Source: Sphingomonas sp. Leaf34 (GTDB lineage: Bacteria > Pseudomonadota > Alphaproteobacteria > Sphingomonadales > Sphingomonadaceae). Taken from it: DNA of 64,000 nucleotides. How positions within the stretch are numbered: position 1 is the stretch's first letter; each line of letters opens with the position of its first letter. Below are positions 47,842-57,300 of this stretch, piece by piece. The position numbers and the translations under genes were made by a program. Where the stretch lies: assembly GCF_001421805.1 (NCBI RefSeq), contig NZ_LMLC01000001.1:558001-622000 (forward strand). The letters are read 5' to 3'. The notes beneath the pieces were generated by a model that was not told the origin of the DNA, searched no databases, and saw nothing but the letters and a program-made list of their open reading frames with translations.

Positions 47842-48666
47842 TCAGAGCCGCTTTGCCAACGGATACGCGAACAGCACGTCCGCATCCGCACTGGTCGAAA
47901 CCGTCTCGCTTCCGGTCATCGTCGCGCATTCACCCGCCTTGAACGCGACGCCCGCGACGTGACCCGTGCCGGTGATCGGGATCACCCAACCGGTCGTGCC
48001 TTCGGGAAGATTGACGACGTGATCGCCGCCCTTCCAGCGTTCGAGCACGAACTTTGGCCCTTCGACCATGATCGTCCGGCCCGTCTCGACTTCGACCGGT
48101 GGCGCGACGGGGACGTAAGGCGTTGGATCGGCGACCTCGATGCCGTCCTTCAGATGCAGCTCGCGGTCGCTACCGTAATCGTACAGGCGGTAGGTCGTCT
48201 CCGAATTCTGCTGAACCTCGATCACGGTCAGCCCGCCGCCGATCGCGTGGATCGTGTCCGACGCGCAATACATGAAGTCGCCCGGCTGGACCGGCTTCCA
48301 GTCAAGCTTGCCCTCGATCGTACCGTCGATCGCCGAGGCGCGCAGCTCGTCCTTCGACATCGGCGCCTTCGTGCCGACCGCGATCGTCGAGGTCGGCTCG
48401 GCCGCGAGGATCGTCCAGCACTCGTCCTTGCCGCGCGGCAGGCCGCGCGCCTGCGCCTGCTCGTCATTGGGGTGGACCTGCACCGACAGCTTCTCGCTGG
48501 TGAACAGATATTTGATCAGTAGGTCGGGCGTGGTGTTGCCGGGCTCCTGGAACCAGACTTCGCCGATCGGCGGCGAGCTTGCGGCGGGATCCTCGAAACC
48601 GGGCCAGAGCGTGTCGCGACCCCAGGGCTTTTCGACGCGGTGGGTGTGCAACAATGTGGCCGGCAT
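47842..48666 (-). CDS. manA: Mannose-6-phosphate isomerase, class I, short form
   Basis: A 274-residue cupin enzyme that interconverts fructose-6-phosphate and mannose-6-phosphate. Zinc ligands are visible in KLSVQVHPNDEQA, KDECWTILAA and CASDTIHAIGGG. It is shorter than E. coli ManA (391 residues), as is common for compact class I members. Mannose-6-phosphate feeds GDP-mannose for polysaccharides, and a glycosyltransferase is its neighbour. Confidence 0.92.
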   Translation of the reverse strand: MPATLLHTHRVEKPWGRDTLWPGFEDPAASSPPIGEVWFQEPGNTTPDLLIKYLFTSEKLSVQVHPNDEQAQARGLPRGKDECWTILAAEPTSTIAVGTKAPMSKDELRASAIDGTIEGKLDWKPVQPGDFMYCASDTIHAIGGGLTVIEVQQNSETTYRLYDYGSDRELHLKDGIEVADPTPYVPVAPPVEVETGRTIMVEGPKFVLERWKGGDHVVNLPEGTTGWVIPITGTGHVAGVAFKAGECATMTGSETVSTSADADVLFAYPLAKRL

Positions 48667-48801
48667 GACATGATCCTCGATAGCAATGGCGTGACGCCAA
48701 CGCGCGACTATTGCCGTGCGATCCGGTTGGCGGGAAGGGGCAAGAGCGACCCGGCGAAAAGGATTGTTCGCGGCTATCCGCTTACGCTAAGGATCACGCC
48801 G

Positions 48802-49764
48802 ATGCGTATCACCCAGTCTCGTGCCCTCGCGGTCACGCTCATCGCCGCGCTTGCGCTCCCCATAGCCGGTTGTGCGGGTGGCCGCGCCGCCAAGGGCGAC
48901 CTCCCCTATGTCGCGCGCGACGTGGGCACGTTGTACTCGACCGCCAAGCAGCGGCTCGACCAGGCGCGCTACAAGGAGGCAGCCCAGCTGTTCGACGAGG
49001 TCGAGCGCCAGCATCCCTATTCGATCTGGGCGCGCCGCGCACAGATCATGTCGGCCTTCAGCTATTACCTCGCCAAGGATTACACCGCGTCGATCAGTTC
49101 GGCGCAGCGCTTCCTGGCGGTCCATCCAGGCAACCGCGACGCGCCCTATGCCTATTACCTGATCGCGCTCGGCTATTACGAGCAGATCACCGACGTGACG
49201 CGCGACCAGAAGATCACGCGTCAGGCGCTCGATTCGCTCGGCGAACTGATGCGGCGCTATCCGAACACGCGCTATGCGTCGGATGCGCGGCTGAAGATCG
49301 ATCTGGTCAACGACCATCTCGCAGGCAAGGAGATGGAGATCGGCCGCTTCTACGAGACGCGCGGCCAGTGGCTCGCGGCGAACGGCCGATTCCGGACGGT
49401 GATCGACAAGTTCCAGCAGACCACGCACACGCCCGAAGCGCTGATGCGGTTGACCGAGACGTACCTGCAACTCGGCGTGCCGATCGAGGCCGAGAAGGCC
49501 GCGGCGGTGCTCGGGCGCAATTATCCCGGCAGCGATTGGTACGACCATGCCTACACGCTGATGCAGGAGCATCCGGTCAAGCCGATTGCGCCGCTCGCAC
49601 CGGGTGAAGCCGTCGTCCCAACCGGAACTGCGGGTACGCCGGGTACCGGCGTGCTGGAGCTTCCCAAGGCGAACGGGAACACCGGCGGAACCGGTGCGGG
49701 CAGCGTTTCGAGCCCTGCACCGGTCGGCCCGGGCAGCGCGACGCGGACCGGCCCCGGCAACTGA
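48802..49764 (+). CDS. bamD: Outer membrane protein assembly factor BamD
   Basis: A 320-residue outer-membrane lipoprotein of the BAM complex. The lipobox LPIAGC puts the lipidated Cys at residue 24. TPR repeats follow (about 40-260; RYKEAAQLFDEVERQHPYS, YTASISSAQRFLAVHPGN). The C-terminus is a Pro/Gly/Thr-rich low-complexity tail of about 50 residues. ATG 48802 places the signal peptide correctly. recN follows. Confidence 0.95.
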   Translation: MRITQSRALAVTLIAALALPIAGCAGGRAAKGDLPYVARDVGTLYSTAKQRLDQARYKEAAQLFDEVERQHPYSIWARRAQIMSAFSYYLAKDYTASISSAQRFLAVHPGNRDAPYAYYLIALGYYEQITDVTRDQKITRQALDSLGELMRRYPNTRYASDARLKIDLVNDHLAGKEMEIGRFYETRGQWLAANGRFRTVIDKFQQTTHTPEALMRLTETYLQLGVPIEAEKAAAVLGRNYPGSDWYDHAYTLMQEHPVKPIAPLAPGEAVVPTGTAGTPGTGVLELPKANGNTGGTGAGSVSSPAPVGPGSATRTGPGN

Positions 49765-49829
49765 CGCCGGGTCGCGCATGAGAACATTAGGGGATCACCT
49801 TCGCGCGCAAATCGTCTAAGACGCGCGCG

Positions 49830-51494
49830 ATGCTGACCGAACTCTCTATTCGCGACGTGGTGCTGATCGAGGCACTGGACCTGGGCTTCGGCGAGGGGCT
49901 CGGCGTCCTCACCGGCGAGACCGGCGCGGGCAAGTCGATTTTGCTCGATGCGCTGGGGCTTGCGCTCGGCGGGCGCGGCGATAGCGGGCTGGTGCGGCAT
50001 GGCGCCGCGCAGGCGGTCGTCACCGCAACGTTCGACGCCCCTGCCCCCGAATCGCCGCTCGCGCTGCTGTTCGACGAGAACGGGCTTGAGATCGAGCGCG
50101 GCGAGCCGCTGATCGTGCGGCGGATCGTCAAGGCGGACGGCGGCAGTCGCGGGTTCGTCAACGACCAGCCCGCATCGGCGGGGCTGCTGCGCGAGATGGC
50201 GCCGCATCTGGTCGAGATCCACGGCCAGCATGACGAGCGCGGGTTGCTCAACGCGCGCGGACATCGTGCGCTGCTCGACATTTTCGGGCGGACCGAGCCG
50301 GGGGCGACGGGCAAGGCCTATGCGGGGTTTCGTGCGGCCGAGGCCGAGCTGGCGGCGGCGCGTGCGGACATTGAGACGGCGGCGCGCGATCGCGAGTGGC
50401 TGGAGCATACCGTTGCCGAGCTGACGACGCTCGCGCCGGTCGCGGGCGAGGAAGAGACGCTGGCGGACACGCGGCGATCGATGCAGCGCGCGGAGAAGAT
50501 CGCCGACGATCTGGCGGCGATCGACGATTTTCTCGAGGGCAAGGACGGCGGGCTGGCAAAGCTGCGCCAGGCGGCGCGCGTGCTCGAGCGGATCGCGGAG
50601 GATCATGTCGCGCTGGGCGAGGCGCTGGCGGCGGTCGACCGCGCGGTGATCGAGGCGTCGGTGGCCGAAGAGCAGTTGCGCGATGCGCGGGCCGAGCTCG
50701 CTTATGATCCACGCGCGCTGGAGGATGACGAGGCGCGGCTGTTCGAGCTGCGCGCGATGGCGCGCAAGCACCGCGTGCAGCCGGACGATCTGGCGGCGCT
50801 GGCGGACGAGATGCGCGCGCGGCTCGAGCGGCTCGATGCGGGCGAAGGCGGGATTGCCGTGCTGGAAGCGCGCGTGGCATCGACTCGCAAAGCGTATGAT
50901 ACGGCCGCGGATGCGCTGACGAAGCGGCGGTTGGCGGCTGCCAAGCGGCTCGATGTCGCGGTGGCGGGCGAACTGGCGCCACTGAAGCTGGATGCGGCGC
51001 GGTTCCAGACGGTAGTCGCGCCGCTTGGCGAAGAGGGCTGGTCTTCGGCGGGCAAGGACCGCGTCGAGTTCGAGATCTCGACCAATCCGGGCGCGCCGTT
51101 CGCGGCGCTCACCAAGATCGCCTCGGGCGGCGAATTGTCGCGCTTCATCCTCGCGTTGAAGGTCGCGCTGGCGGAAGAGGGCGGCGCGTCGACGATGGTG
51201 TTCGACGAAATCGATCGCGGCGTCGGCGGCGCGGTGGCGAGTGCTATCGGCGAGCGACTCGCGCGGCTGGCGCAGAGCACGCAGCTGCTGGTGGTCACGC
51301 ACAGCCCGCAGGTCGCGGCGCGTGGCGCGAAGCATCTGCTGATCGCGAAGAGCAACGACGGGACGGTGACGCGGACGGGCGTGCGTGCGCTGTCCGAGGA
51401 CGAGCGGCGCGAGGAGATCGCGCGGATGCTGTCGGGCGCGATGATCACCGACGAGGCGCGTGCGCAGGCGGAGCGGTTGTTGGAGCGGGCCTGA
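49830..51494 (+). CDS. recN: DNA repair protein RecN
   Basis: A 554-residue SMC-like ATPase that helps join ends in double-strand break repair. Walker A is GETGAGKSILLDALGLALGGRG, the signature is ASGGELSRFILALK, and Walker B is TMVFDEIDRGVGG, with QLLVVTHSPQVA as H-loop. The middle coiled coil is rich in Ala and Arg. The bamD-recN-ligA neighbourhood is conserved in sphingomonads and relatives. Confidence 0.96.
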   Translation: MLTELSIRDVVLIEALDLGFGEGLGVLTGETGAGKSILLDALGLALGGRGDSGLVRHGAAQAVVTATFDAPAPESPLALLFDENGLEIERGEPLIVRRIVKADGGSRGFVNDQPASAGLLREMAPHLVEIHGQHDERGLLNARGHRALLDIFGRTEPGATGKAYAGFRAAEAELAAARADIETAARDREWLEHTVAELTTLAPVAGEEETLADTRRSMQRAEKIADDLAAIDDFLEGKDGGLAKLRQAARVLERIAEDHVALGEALAAVDRAVIEASVAEEQLRDARAELAYDPRALEDDEARLFELRAMARKHRVQPDDLAALADEMRARLERLDAGEGGIAVLEARVASTRKAYDTAADALTKRRLAAAKRLDVAVAGELAPLKLDAARFQTVVAPLGEEGWSSAGKDRVEFEISTNPGAPFAALTKIASGGELSRFILALKVALAEEGGASTMVFDEIDRGVGGAVASAIGERLARLAQSTQLLVVTHSPQVAARGAKHLLIAKSNDGTVTRTGVRALSEDERREEIARMLSGAMITDEARAQAERLLERA

Positions 51495-51541
51495 GGGTGT
51501 GGGGGGATGGCTAAACCGGCCGCTTTTCCTCCTCCCTTGCC

Positions 51542-51619
51542 GTTCCCCCGCGGAGGCGGGGGTCCAGGGTTACGCAGGGTGGTGTACGTGGCCCTGGGCT
51601 CCCGCTTTCGCGGGAGAAC
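51542..51619. repeat. Palindromic repeat (family C) with loop
   Basis: The left arm GTTCCCCCGCGGAGGCGGGG continues as GTCCAGGGT; the right arm is GCCCTGGGCTCCCGCTTTCG and CGGGAGAAC. It lies just after recN. It is nearly identical in its outer arms to the copies at 42532 and inside ligA. Confidence 0.85.
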
Positions 51620-51649
51620 AGTAGGGGCGCGGGATCAGGGCGTCTCGTG

Positions 51650-51982
51650 TCACGGGTGGCCGAGATGGATCTTGAGAAGGGGGACGACGATGGAGTCGCC
51701 GACGACTTTGCGCAGGCCGTGCAGCGCGCGGGTGCCGACGCCGCCGTCTTCGCGGATCGCAGCGTGGAGGGGGGCTTGCTCGGTGTGGATCATGTCGTCG
51801 AGGCCGGCCGCGCTGGCGTCCGAGCGGGGCCATAGCGATTGCTGGACCCGGTCGTCGGCGGAGGACTCATCGTTCCAGTCATAGCCGATCGCGGGGGCGG
51901 GCTTGGCCGGGATGTGCGTCGGCTGGGCGGTGGCGGGGGTGGTGAGGCTCAGGGCGATCACGAACACCGACGATTTCTTCAT
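51650..51982 (-). CDS. Small exported protein, unknown function
   Basis: A 110-residue protein with a signal peptide (MKKSSVFVIALSLTTPATAQ). The mature part has no known family; it is rich in Pro and acidic residues, then has a helical end (HGLRKVVGDSIVVPLLKIHLGHP). ATG 51982 has GAGG upstream. It faces recN tail to tail. Confidence 0.55.
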   Translation of the reverse strand: MKKSSVFVIALSLTTPATAQPTHIPAKPAPAIGYDWNDESSADDRVQQSLWPRSDASAAGLDDMIHTEQAPLHAAIREDGGVGTRALHGLRKVVGDSIVVPLLKIHLGHP

Positions 51983-51997
51983 CGCAACCTCGCATTC

Positions 51998-52106
51998 CAC
52001 CACCCCGGCGGAGCCCGGGGGCCAGTTGGGATACGGTAATTGGCCAATGCCACGCGCCGTTACAACGACCTTTCCAACTGGGCCCCGGCCTTCGCCGGGG
52101 TGGTGG
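51998..52106. repeat. Palindromic repeat (family B), second copy
   Basis: The left arm CCACCACCCCGGCGGAGCCC and the inverse right arm flank a loop of about 45 bp that also contains the CCAATTGG-like core. Positions 52003-52104 match the element at 19912-20023. It lies directly upstream of the small exported protein and would hinder or shape its promoter. Confidence 0.85.
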
Positions 52107-52129
52107 CCTCTATTCCAGTCGCGCCCGCC

Positions 52130-52909
52130 CTAGTCGCGGAAGCTTGGGTCGATCCGGTCGAGTTTGCGGAGCAGTGCCGGCCAGGCGAGGCCATCGGCCA
52201 GCATCCGCATGCCGGGGCCGCTCGACTGGCCCTCGACCTTCTCCGCCACGCCCTGGTTCGGCGTGTTGAGATTCTCGCGGCCCGCGCTCAGCATCAGCAC
52301 CTGCGCCTCGCACGCGCGTTCGAGGAAATACATGCGCAGGAACGCCTGCGGAATCGAGTCGCCCACCGTCAGCGTGCCGTGGTTGCGCAGGATCATGCTG
52401 TGCTTGGTGCCGAGATCCTCGACGAGTCGCTCGCGCTCCTCGAGCTCGGTCGCGATGCCCTCGAAGTCGTGATACGCCACGTCGTGCCCGGCGATCATCG
52501 CGGTCTGCGTGTGCGGGAGCAGCCCCTCCGCCATCGCCGACACCGCCTGGCCGTGCGGCGTGTGCAGATGCAGCACCGCGACCGCATCGTCGCGCGCAGC
52601 GTGGATCGCGGAGTGGATCACGAAGCCCGCGCGGTTGACCGGCGCGGGCGTGTCCATGACCTTGTCGCCGTTGACGTCGATCTTGACGAGCGACGACGCG
52701 GTGATCTCCTCGAACATGTGCGTGTACGGGTTGATCAGGAAATGATGCTCGGGGCCGGGCACGCGCGCCGAGAGATGCGTGAAGATCAGGTCGTCCCAGC
52801 CATAATGCGCGACCAAACGGTATGCGGCGGCGAGATCGACTCGGAGCGCCCATTCCTCGGGCGACACCAGGTCGCGTACGGTCGGCTCGGTCCTGAGTGC
52901 GGTCGCCAT
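52130..52909 (-). CDS. Class II aldolase/adducin family protein
   Basis: A 259-residue protein of the class II aldolase fold. Zinc ligands are visible in VLHLHTPHG (HxH) and LRNHGTLTVG, and the acid residue lies in NPYTHMFEEITASSLVKID. Relatives are fuculose phosphate aldolase, ribulose-5-phosphate epimerase and many uncharacterised proteins, so the substrate is not known. ATG 52909 (or 52912) is preceded by GGAG. A Crp-type regulator is divergently transcribed 98 bp away. Confidence 0.88.
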   Translation of the reverse strand: MATALRTEPTVRDLVSPEEWALRVDLAAAYRLVAHYGWDDLIFTHLSARVPGPEHHFLINPYTHMFEEITASSLVKIDVNGDKVMDTPAPVNRAGFVIHSAIHAARDDAVAVLHLHTPHGQAVSAMAEGLLPHTQTAMIAGHDVAYHDFEGIATELEERERLVEDLGTKHSMILRNHGTLTVGDSIPQAFLRMYFLERACEAQVLMLSAGRENLNTPNQGVAEKVEGQSSGPGMRMLADGLAWPALLRKLDRIDPSFRD

Positions 52910-52956
52910 CATCGATCTCCTGTTATTATGCCCCGGAAATAGCATGCCCCCCGGCG

Positions 52957-52980
52957 TGACAATGTCGCCGGATTGACAAT
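52957..52980. promoter_or_regulatory. TGACAAT direct repeats between aldolase and Crp-type regulator
   Basis: TGACAAT occurs twice, at 52957-52963 and 52974-52980, 17 bp apart, in the 98-bp divergent gap. TTGAC is the half-site type bound by Fnr-class proteins, and the second copy reads TTGACAAT. No full palindromic Crp/Fnr site is seen, so this is a weak candidate operator. Confidence 0.35.
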
Positions 52981-53007
52981 CTCGTCGATCGGCCGACACG
53001 ATGCGTC

Positions 53008-53676
53008 ATGGCACCGATCGATACCGGGCTGCTCGAGGCCGATGCGTGGTTCGGCGCGGTGCCCGCCGCGCGGCGCGCGCTGTTGCTGGCGCAGGCGAGC
53101 ATCCGGTCGGTCGCGGCGGGGACGCGGCTGTACGGCGTCGGCGATCCGCCCGACGGGCTGTGGGCGGTGCTCGACGGACAGGTCCGGCTGATCGGCTATC
53201 CCGCGGTCGGCGCCGAGTTGGTGGTGCTGATGATGGGGCCGGGAACGTGGTTCGGCGAGCTGTCGACGCTCGACGCGGGGCCCAGGCCGCATGATGCGAT
53301 CGCGTTCGGTGCGGCGCGCGTGCTGCATATCGGGATCGAGGCGTTCCGGCGGCTGGCAGGCGCCACGCCCGAATTGTGGTGGGACATCGCGCTGCTGGCG
53401 TGCGCGCACCAGCGTGCGTCGCTGGCGTTCATGATGAACACGCTGGCGCAGCCGATCCCGGTGCGGCTCGCGCGGACGCTGGGGGGCTTGGTGCGCGCGG
53501 CGGGCGGGGACAGCGTCGCGCTTCGCCAGGAGGATATCGCCGCGATGATCGGGGTGTCGCGGCAGACGCTCAACAAGGCGCTGAAGGCGATGGAGCGCGA
53601 AGGGGTGATCGCGCTGGACTATGCGCGGATCCGGGTGGTGGATGCGGAGGGGTTGCGGCGGTTGGGTAAGGGGTGA
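53008..53676 (+). CDS. Crp/Fnr family transcriptional regulator
   Basis: A 222-residue protein with an N-terminal cyclic-nucleotide-binding fold (about 25-130; PPDGLWAVLDGQVRLIGY, GTWFGELSTLDAG) and a C-terminal winged helix-turn-helix (about 150-210; LRQEDIAAMIGVSRQTLNKAL). No FNR-type cysteine cluster is present. The effector is unknown. It probably controls the divergent aldolase gene, and perhaps itself. Confidence 0.9.
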   Translation: MAPIDTGLLEADAWFGAVPAARRALLLAQASIRSVAAGTRLYGVGDPPDGLWAVLDGQVRLIGYPAVGAELVVLMMGPGTWFGELSTLDAGPRPHDAIAFGAARVLHIGIEAFRRLAGATPELWWDIALLACAHQRASLAFMMNTLAQPIPVRLARTLGGLVRAAGGDSVALRQEDIAAMIGVSRQTLNKALKAMEREGVIALDYARIRVVDAEGLRRLGKG

Positions 53677-53688
53677 GTTCGTTATGCC

Positions 53689-53792
53689 CCCCCCCGGCGA
53701 AGGCCGGGGCCCAATTGGGGGACGGTGATAACGATGCGCATCGCTCCGTTACTGCGACCTTTCCATTTGGGCCCCGGCCTTCGCCGGGGTGG
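53689..53792. repeat. Palindromic repeat (family B), third copy
   Basis: The left arm CCCCCCGGCGAAGGCCGGGG continues as CCCAATTGGGG; the right arm has GGGCCCCGGCCTTCGCCGGG. It sits between the convergent ends of the Crp-type regulator and the SDR gene. Confidence 0.85.
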
Positions 53793-53813
53793 AGTAAGGG
53801 GACGAGGCCGGCG

Positions 53814-54785
53814 TTACAGCACGCCGCTGCCGCCGGTCGCTGCGAACGCGCTGCCGCTGGTGAAGCTCGTGCCCGTCTCGGCCAGCGTCACGAACAGCGA
53901 TGCGAGTTCGGCGGGTTGGCCCGCGCGGCCGAGCGGCGTGTCCTGGCCGAATTCGCCCATCTTGCCCGGGAGCTGACCGCCCGCGACCTGGAGCGGCGTC
54001 CAGACCGGGCCCGGCGCGATCATGTTGACGCGGATGCCCTTCTTGCCGAGCTGCTTGGCGAGCCCCTTGGTGAAGATCAGGATCGCGCCCTTGGTGGTCG
54101 CGTAATCGAGCAGCTCCTCGCCCGGATCGACCGAGTTGACCGACCCCGTGTTGATGATCGACGCGCCCGGCTTCATCAGCGGGATCGCCGCCTTGCACAG
54201 GTGGAACATCGCATAGACGTTCGTCTTCATCGTCCGGTCGAACTGCTCGACGCTGATCTCGGCAATCGACGCCTTCGACTGCTGATAGGCGGCGTTGTTG
54301 ACGAGGATGTCGAGCCCGCCGAGCTCGCGTGCGGCGCGCGCGATCAGGTCGGTGCAGAATTTCGCATCGGTCAGGTCCCCGGGGATCAGCACGACCTTGC
54401 GCCCCTCGGCGCGGAGCAGCTTGGCGACGTCCTGCGCGTCGGGTTCCTCGGTCGGGTAGTAATTGATCGCGACGTCGGCGCCCTCGCGCGCGAACGCGAT
54501 CACCGCCGCGCGACCGATCCCCGAGTCGCCGCCGGTGACCAGCGCCTTGCGGCCCGCGAGCCGTCCCGAACCGCGATAGCTCGCCTCGCCGCAATCGGGG
54601 ACCGGGCGCATGTCGCGCTGGAGTGCTGGCCATTTCTGGCGCTGTTCGGGAAAGGGCGTCGAGACGAAGCGCGTTTGCGGATCGGCGAGCGGCGCCTGGC
54701 CTTGCGCGAATGCCGGTGCGGCGGCGGCGGCGAGGCCGGTGACGGCGGCACCCTTGAAGAGGTCGCGACGATTGGTGTCGGTCAT
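53814..54785 (-). CDS. SDR family oxidoreductase with a probable Tat signal
   Basis: A 323-residue protein. The N-terminal NRRDLFKGAAVTGLAAAAAPAFAQ looks like a twin-arginine signal (RRDLFKG core, then a hydrophobic stretch and AFAQ cleavage). The mature part is a classical short-chain dehydrogenase: NAD(P) motif TGGDSGIGRA, NNAAYQQS, catalytic Ser in NTGSVNSV and YxxxK in YATTKGA. The Tat route would export it folded with its cofactor. It is related to YghA-like/glucose dehydrogenase-type SDRs. I chose ATG 54785 (MTDTNRRD). Confidence 0.88.
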   Translation of the reverse strand: MTDTNRRDLFKGAAVTGLAAAAAPAFAQGQAPLADPQTRFVSTPFPEQRQKWPALQRDMRPVPDCGEASYRGSGRLAGRKALVTGGDSGIGRAAVIAFAREGADVAINYYPTEEPDAQDVAKLLRAEGRKVVLIPGDLTDAKFCTDLIARAARELGGLDILVNNAAYQQSKASIAEISVEQFDRTMKTNVYAMFHLCKAAIPLMKPGASIINTGSVNSVDPGEELLDYATTKGAILIFTKGLAKQLGKKGIRVNMIAPGPVWTPLQVAGGQLPGKMGEFGQDTPLGRAGQPAELASLFVTLAETGTSFTSGSAFAATGGSGVL

Positions 54786-54892
54786 GATGGCGGATCCTGC
54801 GAAAAATTGTCTTGGGATGTCAGCGCGCAAGTCGCGCGAATGTTCACGCCATGTTGATCGAGGTCTTGTCGAAAGGCGGCCCCCTCCCCTAA

Positions 54893-57085
<2,193 letters not shown>

Positions 57086-57144
57086 CGCTGGCCGTCACGC
57101 CTCGTTTGAAGGTTGGTTCCCGGATCGACGAGATCGGTCGAATT

Positions 57145-57164
57145 GCGTTGCTATTTTGCAACGC
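57145..57164. promoter_or_regulatory. Hairpin upstream of the TonB receptor gene
   Basis: GCGTTGC-TATTTT-GCAACGC is a perfect 7-bp stem with a 6-nt loop in the leader region. It lies 137 bp before the ATG. It could be an operator or part of the mRNA leader. Confidence 0.4.
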
Positions 57165-57182
57165 AACACCGCCGAGTGCGTC

Positions 57183-57212
57183 TGTGACAATTCGCTACTC
57201 GCCAATGTCACA
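57183..57212. promoter_or_regulatory. Inverted TGTGACA/TGTCACA pair in the receptor gene leader
   Basis: TGTGACA at 57183-57189 and its inverse TGTCACA at 57206-57212 are 23 bp apart, start to start (about two DNA turns). They stand in the AT-rich segment before the receptor's start, so a dimeric regulator could bind here. Confidence 0.35.
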
Positions 57213-57300
57213 TATCCGAAATATTCAAAGTGCAGGGCCGGATTAACACGACATGAAGTCGCGAAATCCAGAGCAAAGCGCTCAAAAGGGGTAATTACTG

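Noticed and set aside
49551..51335. Long antisense frame across bamD and recN
   Set aside because: Highly Arg-rich low-complexity protein, no start signals, and the sense strand carries well-supported genes.
52970..52990. A full Crp/Fnr binding site TTGAC-N4-GTCAA
   Set aside because: The second half-site is GTCGA and the spacing is 6, so it is not a good match; only the direct repeats were kept.
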